From assembly GCA_903922545.1 (NCBI GenBank), contig CAIXUE010000032.1:1-10538 (forward strand): DNA of 10,538 nt, read 5' to 3'. Below are positions 6,445 to 10,538 of this stretch, piece after piece. The first letter of the stretch is position 1. The number at the start of each line of letters is the position of its first letter. The notes below the pieces were generated by a model. The model worked only from the letters and a program-made list of their open reading frames with translations, made no database searches and was not told the origin of the DNA. The DNA comes from an uncultured Alphaproteobacteria bacterium. GTDB lineage: Bacteria; Pseudomonadota; Alphaproteobacteria; Micropepsales; Micropepsaceae. Both the position numbers and the translations under genes were made by a program.

Positions 6445-6756
6445 TCACGCCGCCTTGGCATTTCGGTCCCGGAGCACCATCCACAGATTGCGCGCATAGA
6501 TCAGAAGCGGCGCCCCCTGTCCCAGCACCAGCGGCCAGGCGCGGATATGCAGCACATAAACCAGGCTCAAAGCGCCGCCCGCGATGCTGAAATACCAGAA
6601 GGCCACGGGAATGACGCTGTGTCCCTTGCGCTCGCTGGAAATCCATTGAACCAGAAAGCGCATGCCGAACAGGATGGTGCCCACAAAGCCCAGCCCGGTC
6701 CAAAGCAGGTCGGGATTGCGCAAGGCTTCCACATACCAATGGGTCAGAAAATTCAT
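6445..6756 (-). CDS. Small LAB_N (lipid A biosynthesis N-terminal domain) membrane protein
   Basis: The product has 103 residues from the ATG at 6756, which lies 7 nt after GGGGA. An ATG two codons earlier (6762) would put that ribosome site directly against the start, so I prefer 6756. Three membrane segments are visible, and the LAB_N signature is clear: FGMRFLVQWISSERKGHSVIP, FWYFSIAGGALSLVYVL, and GQGAPLLIYARNLWMVL near the end. In some bacteria this domain sits at the N-terminus of LpxB-type proteins or stands alone beside polyprenyl-phosphate glycosyltransferases; there it is thought to help flip or present the lipid-linked sugar, a role not proven for most members. Here it starts 13 bp after the GT2 stop codon and is divergent from the GT83 gene, so a partner role in lipid-linked sugar supply is likely. 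RgtF of Rhizobium, as I recall it, is an analogous neighbour of a galacturonosyl carrier synthase. Confidence 0.87.
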   Translation of the reverse strand: MNFLTHWYVEALRNPDLLWTGLGFVGTILFGMRFLVQWISSERKGHSVIPVAFWYFSIAGGALSLVYVLHIRAWPLVLGQGAPLLIYARNLWMVLRDRNAKAA

Positions 6757-6769
6757 CGCCATGTCCCCG

Positions 6770-7486
6770 CTATAATTCTTCGGTGCCCGCCGGGCCCTTG
6801 TGCCGCCGGATCAGCCAGCGCACACCCAGCAGATCGTTCACGCTCACCAGCAGCCGGCCGAAATTCGTGTATTTGGATTGCCCGCTCGACCGTGACCTGT
6901 GGTTCACCGGCACAAAGCCCACGCCACGGCCTTCACGCCGCGTCAGCGCGATCAGGAAACGGTGCTGGTGATCGAAATAGGGCAGCGCCAGATACATCTC
7001 GCGCGAAAAAGCCTTCAGCCCGCAGCCGGTATCGCTGGCGCCGTCTTTCAGCATCCAGTTGCGAAAGCCATTGCCCAGCCGTGAAGCCAGCTTGCGGCTG
7101 GCGGTATCCTGGCGCTTGACCCGCACGCCCGACACCATGGCCAGGGATGGGTCACGCCGCAGTTCGGCCAGCAGTTTGGGAATATCCGCCGGATCATTCT
7201 GCCCGTCGCCGTCCAGGGTGACGATGATCTCGCCCTTGGCTGCCATCGCGCCGCTGCGCACGCCCCGGCTCTGGCCCAGATTGCGGCTGTGGCGCAGCAC
7301 CCGGAGCTGCGGAATTTCCCCCCTCAGCCCCGTCAGCACCTGCGGCGTGCCGTCGGCCGAGCCGTCATCCACAAAGATGATCTCATGTGCCTCGCCTTTC
7401 AGCGCGGCCGCGATTTCCCGGGCCAGGGGGGCGACATTGCCGGCCTCATCCTTGACCGGAACGACAACGGAAACGGCAAGCGGCAT
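6770..7486 (-). CDS. GT2 glycosyltransferase, polyprenyl-phosphate sugar synthase-like (ArnC/DPM1/RgtE type)
   Basis: The product has 238 residues. The ATG at 7486 has GAAGGAG 4 nt upstream. It should transfer a sugar from a nucleotide donor to a polyprenyl phosphate at the cytoplasmic membrane face. GT-A signatures are clear: VVVPVKDEAGNV at the start, VDDGSADGT with D40/D41, the metal-binding DGDGQNDP (92-99), DTGCGLKAFSREM (152-164), and HRSRSSGQSKY (196-206), the substrate-end motif shared by dolichol-phosphate mannose synthases and ArnC-like enzymes. Unlike ArnC it has no C-terminal pair of membrane helices, so it resembles the short, peripheral DPM1 type; the LAB_N protein next to it may provide the membrane part. 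The sugar cannot be read from sequence: galacturonate, aminoarabinose, galactosamine and mannose are all possible. It shares a 100-bp divergent control region with the GT83 gene that probably uses its product. Confidence 0.88.
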   Translation of the reverse strand: MPLAVSVVVPVKDEAGNVAPLAREIAAALKGEAHEIIFVDDGSADGTPQVLTGLRGEIPQLRVLRHSRNLGQSRGVRSGAMAAKGEIIVTLDGDGQNDPADIPKLLAELRRDPSLAMVSGVRVKRQDTASRKLASRLGNGFRNWMLKDGASDTGCGLKAFSREMYLALPYFDHQHRFLIALTRREGRGVGFVPVNHRSRSSGQSKYTNFGRLLVSVNDLLGVRWLIRRHKGPAGTEEL

Positions 7487-7508
7487 AAGGCTCCTTCAAG
7501 GGGTCGGC

Positions 7509-7537
7509 TTCACGCCGTGTTTGGCGGGCCTTATACA
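7509..7537 (+). promoter_or_regulatory. Putative promoter for the GT83 gene
   Basis: TTCACG (7509-7514) and TATACA (7532-7537) are separated by 17 bp, each matching the sigma-70 consensus at four of six positions. The predicted transcript would start near 7544, about 43 nt before the ATG. On the other strand TATAAG (7535-7530) matches the -10 consensus at five positions and could serve the GT2 operon, although no good -35 accompanies it. The two promoters would overlap. Confidence 0.35.
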
Positions 7538-7542
7538 GGCCC
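7526..7542. promoter_or_regulatory. Inverted repeat GGGCCT-N5-AGGCCC in the divergent intergenic region
   Basis: A perfect 6-bp inverted repeat with spacer TATAC is centred on the overlapping -10 elements of the divergent GT2 and GT83 genes. A dimeric regulator bound here could control both sides at once, coordinating sugar-carrier synthesis with sugar transfer. With GC-rich arms a chance occurrence is possible. Confidence 0.3.
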
Positions 7543-7586
7543 AGGGTGATCGGAAACAGGCCCGATTCTCTCCGGAAGAATATGAG

Positions 7587-9545
7587 ATGACGGACAGCCA
7601 AGCCGCACCAATCCCCGAAATTTCAGCCCCGGAAGCGCCAGGCGCCGAAGCCGCCGCGACGCAAGGCTCTGGGCCGGAAAGCCCCGCTGCGCCCGCCACG
7701 CCGGGCGAGGCTGCGGGCGAAACCACGCCCGCGCTTCCGGCACAGCCCCGTTTCCTCGTCTGGGCCGGGCGGCATGGCACTCTGATCCTGGCGCTGGTGT
7801 GCCTGGCCCTGTGGCTCCCCGGTATTCTCAGCCTGCCGGCCCTGGACCGGGATGAAAGCCGCTTCATCCAATCCTCCCGCCAGATGCTCGACAGCGGCAA
7901 CTTTGTCGATATCCGCTTCGGTCAGGTGCCCCGCTACAAAAAGCCGGTGGGGATTTACTGGCTGCAGGCCGCCACCACGGCGCTGGCCTCGCCGGTTCTC
8001 AAGGCGGGCAGCGAACACACCCATGCCTGGACCTATCGGTTGCCATCGCTCTTGGGCGGCCTCATCGCGGTATGGCTGACCTTCTGGTGCGCCAGCATCA
8101 TCAGCAACGGGGCTGGCCTTGTCGCCGGGCTGCTGCTGGCGGCAAGCCTGCTGATGAGCGCCGAGGCCAGCATGGGCACCACCGATGCGGTGCTGCTGGC
8201 CAGCATCATGGGCATGCAGGGCGTTCTGCTGCGCGTCTATCGCGCCGCAAAGCAAGGCCTGGCAAAAGTCTCCAACCGGCTGTTACTGGCGGGCTGGGCG
8301 GCGATGGCCGCCGGCATTCTGGTCAAGGGCCCTGTCGCGCCCGGCGTGGCGCTGGCCACCATCATCGCGCTCATCGCCTGGGACCGGGACTGGAAAGAAA
8401 AGCGCTGGACATGGCTCGCCCATACCCGGCCCCTGCGGGGCCTGCTGCTAGTGCTGCTTATCACGGCGCCGTGGCTCATTGCCATCGCGCTGGAAAGCCA
8501 TGGCGCCTTCTTCCAGCAATCCCTCGGCGGCGACTTCGCCGCCAAGGTGGCGGGCGGACAGGAAGGTCATGGCGCCCCGCCGGGTTATTACCTGCTGCTT
8601 GCCGCCATCACTTTCTGGCCGGCCATTCTGTTCATCACGCCGGGCGTCGGTTTTGGCCTGACGCGGCGTGCCGATCCCATGATGCGCTTTCTGCTCGCCT
8701 GGGCGGGGGCTTGGTGGCTGGTGGTGGAGATCGTACCGACCAAGCTGCCCAATTATGTCCTGCCGTCCTTTCCGCCGCTGGCGATCCTGGCGGCGCTGTG
8801 GGTGCTGACGCCCAAAGAAGACGCCGCCGCGAGCCCTGCGGCGGAAACAGCCCCTGAGCCGGCCGCGGCGCCCGTTGCCAGGCCTGACCGGCTGGCGCGC
8901 GTCATCCGCATCCTGCCCAAGATTGCGGTTGTGCAATTTCTCATCGGCGCGGCTCTCACCGCCGCTCCGGCCTTGCTGCCCAATTTGTATGCGCTGGCCA
9001 CGCCGAATCTGGCGGCCGATCCGGTTCTGCTCTGCGCTTCCATTCTCGCCGCGCTGTTCAGCCTGGCCGTCCTGGTGATCTTCCTGATGGGTCGCCGTCT
9101 TCTGGCGCTGATCCCCATGGTGCTTGCCGCCCTCATTCTTGTCCCCGCGCTCACCGCGCTGGCGGGTCCCAAGCTGGACAGGTTATGGATCAGCACCCGG
9201 CTGGCGGCGCTGGTTGCAAAAAATCATGCCCCCAATGATCCGCCGCCCATACTGGCCGGCTATGAAGAACCCAGCCTGGTTTTCGCGCTGGGAAAAGATG
9301 TGGATCTGACCGACGGCAAGGGCGCCGCCGAACAGGGCGCCGCCACCGGCGGACTGGCGCTGGTGGATGACGAAGAACGCCCACAATTCCTTGCCCGGCT
9401 TGCCGAAATCGAAGGCGCCGCCACGCCGCTGGATGATCTGACCGGCTTCAATTATTCGCGCGGGCATGATGTGCACATCACGCTTTATCGTGTGGCGCCG
9501 CTGACGCCGCAGCCCACGCCCATGCCGTCATCGCAGGCGCGATAA
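7587..9545 (+). CDS. ArnT/GT83-like polyprenyl-phosphate-sugar transferase, integral membrane
   Basis: The product has 652 residues. The frame is open far upstream, but 7587 is chosen: it follows GGAAG by 8 nt, and everything before it overlaps the divergent GT2 gene. It should transfer a sugar from a polyprenyl-phosphate donor to lipid A or LPS core on the periplasmic side. The GT-C signature is LDRDESRFIQSSRQMLDSGNF (86-106, D89/E90), followed by RYKKPVGIYWLQ (116-127); this aligns well with the PDETRYAEISREML and EKPIAGYW regions of ArnT. Roughly a dozen hydrophobic helices run from about 63 to 555, followed by a soluble, presumably periplasmic, C-terminal domain. Two oddities are an Ala/Pro/Glu-rich N-terminal extension (about 1-55) and a second Ala/Pro-rich loop (about 411-438), making it some 100 residues longer than a typical ArnT. 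The acceptor and the sugar are unknown; the divergent GT2 probably makes the donor. Confidence 0.88.
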   Translation: MTDSQAAPIPEISAPEAPGAEAAATQGSGPESPAAPATPGEAAGETTPALPAQPRFLVWAGRHGTLILALVCLALWLPGILSLPALDRDESRFIQSSRQMLDSGNFVDIRFGQVPRYKKPVGIYWLQAATTALASPVLKAGSEHTHAWTYRLPSLLGGLIAVWLTFWCASIISNGAGLVAGLLLAASLLMSAEASMGTTDAVLLASIMGMQGVLLRVYRAAKQGLAKVSNRLLLAGWAAMAAGILVKGPVAPGVALATIIALIAWDRDWKEKRWTWLAHTRPLRGLLLVLLITAPWLIAIALESHGAFFQQSLGGDFAAKVAGGQEGHGAPPGYYLLLAAITFWPAILFITPGVGFGLTRRADPMMRFLLAWAGAWWLVVEIVPTKLPNYVLPSFPPLAILAALWVLTPKEDAAASPAAETAPEPAAAPVARPDRLARVIRILPKIAVVQFLIGAALTAAPALLPNLYALATPNLAADPVLLCASILAALFSLAVLVIFLMGRRLLALIPMVLAALILVPALTALAGPKLDRLWISTRLAALVAKNHAPNDPPPILAGYEEPSLVFALGKDVDLTDGKGAAEQGAATGGLALVDDEERPQFLARLAEIEGAATPLDDLTGFNYSRGHDVHITLYRVAPLTPQPTPMPSSQAR

Positions 9546-9582
9546 GCGCCCTCTGACACGCGTCGCCGCGCGCCGCCTGCTC

Positions 9583-9611
9583 TTGACAAGCTTATGAAGG
9601 ATGGAAATATC
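9583..9611 (+). promoter_or_regulatory. Putative promoter for kamA
   Basis: A perfect -35 hexamer TTGACA (9583-9588) is followed after 17 bp by AATATC (9606-9611), a weak -10 with the central ATA. A 16-bp spacing would use AAATAT. The predicted start near 9618 gives a leader of about 100 nt before kamA, long enough for the hairpin elements described separately. Confidence 0.4.
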
Positions 9612-9676
9612 GCCGACGCCGTTATGTCCGTGATGGGACGCCAAGGGGGCGCCATCGGACAAAACGTGGGGATCAA

Positions 9677-9693
9677 GGCGCCAAGTCGGCGCC
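9677..9693 (+). promoter_or_regulatory. GC-rich leader hairpin before kamA, with alternative pairing partner
   Basis: GGCGCC occurs at 9648, 9677 and 9688. The last two are separated by AAGTC and can form a 6-bp stem with a 5-nt loop, immediately before GGTGAG (9694-9699). The first copy could pair with either later copy instead; its extension GGCGCCATC also pairs with GAT-N3-GGCGCC at 9671-9682. Mutually exclusive stems next to a ribosome site could regulate translation. This is inference from base pairing only. Confidence 0.3.
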
Positions 9694-9705
9694 GGTGAGA
9701 CACAA

Positions 9706-9723
9706 ATGGCATTCGCCAGATGA
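9706..9723 (+). other. Possible 5-codon leader peptide overlapping the kamA start
   Basis: ATG GCA TTC GCC AGA TGA (Met-Ala-Phe-Ala-Arg) begins 6 nt after GGTGAG, which is complementary to the 16S rRNA tail, whereas kamA itself has no good ribosome site. The TGA (9721-9723) overlaps the kamA ATG (9720-9722) as ATGA, so ribosomes ending here could restart on kamA. A sequence this short can arise by chance. Confidence 0.25.
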
Positions 9724-10538
9724 GCTATGAGAATGCGCGGGGCCGCGCCGTTGCAAGGCCCCTGGCGCGGACCCTCCGCCGCAACCCCGAAGACGCCGCC
9801 GCCAATTCCAATGCGCGCGCGCCCATTGCCAATCTCACCCTGCCGGGCGCCAAGGTCGAACTGCGCTTTCCGGTGGGCAGCGACGCCCGCGCCTTTTACC
9901 GCCGCTTCTATCCGGGAACTTCTCCCGCCGAATGGAATGACTGGCGCTGGCAGATGCGCATGCGCATCCGCTCTCTGGAAGATCTTTCCCGCATCTTCCG
10001 CCTCTCCGAAGATGAATATGCCGCCGTGGCCCGCCACAAAGGCTCCCTGCCGGTCGGCATCACGCCTTATTACGCCAGCCTGATGGGCCTGACGGATGCG
10101 CAGGAGCCGCTCCGCCGCACCCACATCACCACCGGCGGGGAATATGTCCGCGCCCCGGGCGAGGATGATGATCCGCTCAGCGAGGATCACGACACTGTCG
10201 TCCCCGGCCTGGTGCATCGCTATCCCGACCGGGTGCTGTTCCTGGTCACCGGCACCTGCTCGACCTATTGCCGCTATTGCACCCGCTCGCGGCTGGTGGG
10301 CAATCCGGGCGGCGAATACCAATTCTCGCGCGGGCAGTGGGAACAGGCGCTGGCCTATCTGGAGGCCCATACCGAAGTGCGCGACGTGCTTTTGTCGGGC
10401 GGCGATCCCTTGACCCTGTCCGATGACAAGCTGGACTGGCTGCTCGGCCGTATCCGCGCCATCCGTCACATCGAATTTTTGCGCATCGGTACCAAGATGC
10501 CGGTGGTGACGCCGCAGCGCGTGACACGCTCGCTGACC
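9720..10538 (+). CDS. kamA: Lysine 2,3-aminomutase family radical SAM enzyme, 5' part (runs off the window)
   Basis: The first 273 codons are present, and the frame is still open at the last base. The ATG at 9720 is the only usual start after an in-frame TGA at 9696. KamA interconverts L-lysine and L-beta-lysine using S-adenosylmethionine, a [4Fe-4S] cluster and pyridoxal phosphate. Matching regions are EWNDWRWQMRMRI near residue 70, VARHKGSLPVGITPYYASLM, DPLSEDHDTVVPGLVHRYPDRVLFLVT, the cluster motif CSTYCRYC (C180, C184, C187), DVLLSGGDPLTLSD (SGGD at 226-229) and RIGTKMPVVTPQRVT. The residue before the last Cys is Tyr, where the clostridial enzyme has His. The N-terminal segment with EWNDWRWQ indicates the full-length KamA type and not the shorter EF-P modifying EpmB. 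The first 45 residues are Arg/Ala-rich and poorly conserved. The pyridoxal-binding Lys and substrate-binding Asp residues lie beyond the window, so activity cannot be judged. Beta-lysine may serve as an osmolyte precursor or in lysine breakdown. Confidence 0.9.
   Translation, partial: MSYENARGRAVARPLARTLRRNPEDAAANSNARAPIANLTLPGAKVELRFPVGSDARAFYRRFYPGTSPAEWNDWRWQMRMRIRSLEDLSRIFRLSEDEYAAVARHKGSLPVGITPYYASLMGLTDAQEPLRRTHITTGGEYVRAPGEDDDPLSEDHDTVVPGLVHRYPDRVLFLVTGTCSTYCRYCTRSRLVGNPGGEYQFSRGQWEQALAYLEAHTEVRDVLLSGGDPLTLSDDKLDWLLGRIRAIRHIEFLRIGTKMPVVTPQRVTRSLT

Noticed and set aside
9594..9698. 34-codon plus-strand frame in the kamA leader (MKDGNIADAVMSVMGRQ...)
   Set aside because: No ribosome binding site precedes the ATG, and it would overlap the best promoter candidate. 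It is in frame with kamA but separated by TGA. Kept only as a possibility if transcription starts further upstream.
9528..10469. Minus-strand open frame (313 codons) opposite kamA
   Set aside because: The plus strand encodes clear KamA sequence with the CxxxCxxC cluster motif; the antisense product shows no domain.

Overview
The window is a GC-rich (roughly 60%), densely packed bacterial chromosome segment. Signal peptides on many products, a lipid A-type glycosyltransferase set and a DUF3034 protein point to a Gram-negative. Protein similarity by eye suggests an alphaproteobacterium (Rhizomicrobium/Micropepsales- or Caulobacterales-like), but this is an impression and was not tested by any search. 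There are no RNA genes, insertion sequences, CRISPR arrays or prophage genes, and base composition looks even throughout.

Layout from left to right: (1) Plus strand, 1-3132: the 3' end of a cupin protein, an exported diheme cytochrome c with a Gly/Pro-rich insert and a C-terminal beta-sandwich-like domain, and an exported M20 metallopeptidase 18 bp behind it. (2) Plus strand, 3234-4235: a membrane fatty acid desaturase with all three histidine boxes, preceded by a perfect TTGTAC-N5-GTACAA inverted repeat. (3) Minus strand, 4247-5906: a tightly coupled three-gene operon transcribed as DUF3034 protein, exported truncated haemoglobin, amicyanin-like cupredoxin; both junctions overlap (TGATG and ATGA). 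(4) Minus strand, 5993-7486: a polyprenyl-phosphate-sugar synthase-like GT2, a small LAB_N membrane protein and an unrecognised four-helix membrane protein. (5) Plus strand, 7587-9545, divergent from the GT2: an ArnT/GT83-like sugar transferase. (6) Plus strand, from 9720 and running off the end: a lysine 2,3-aminomutase (KamA) with a structured leader.

Two functional units stand out. The GT2, LAB_N and GT83 genes look like a cell-envelope glycan-tailoring pathway: a sugar is charged onto a polyprenyl phosphate in the cytoplasm, moved across the membrane, and transferred to lipid A or LPS core on the periplasmic side. The four-helix protein is a candidate extra partner. The DUF3034-globin-cupredoxin operon encodes three exported proteins, two of them with redox-type cofactors (haem, type 1 copper), under strict translational coupling. 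Its function is not known to me, and it is the best candidate here for a poorly described system.
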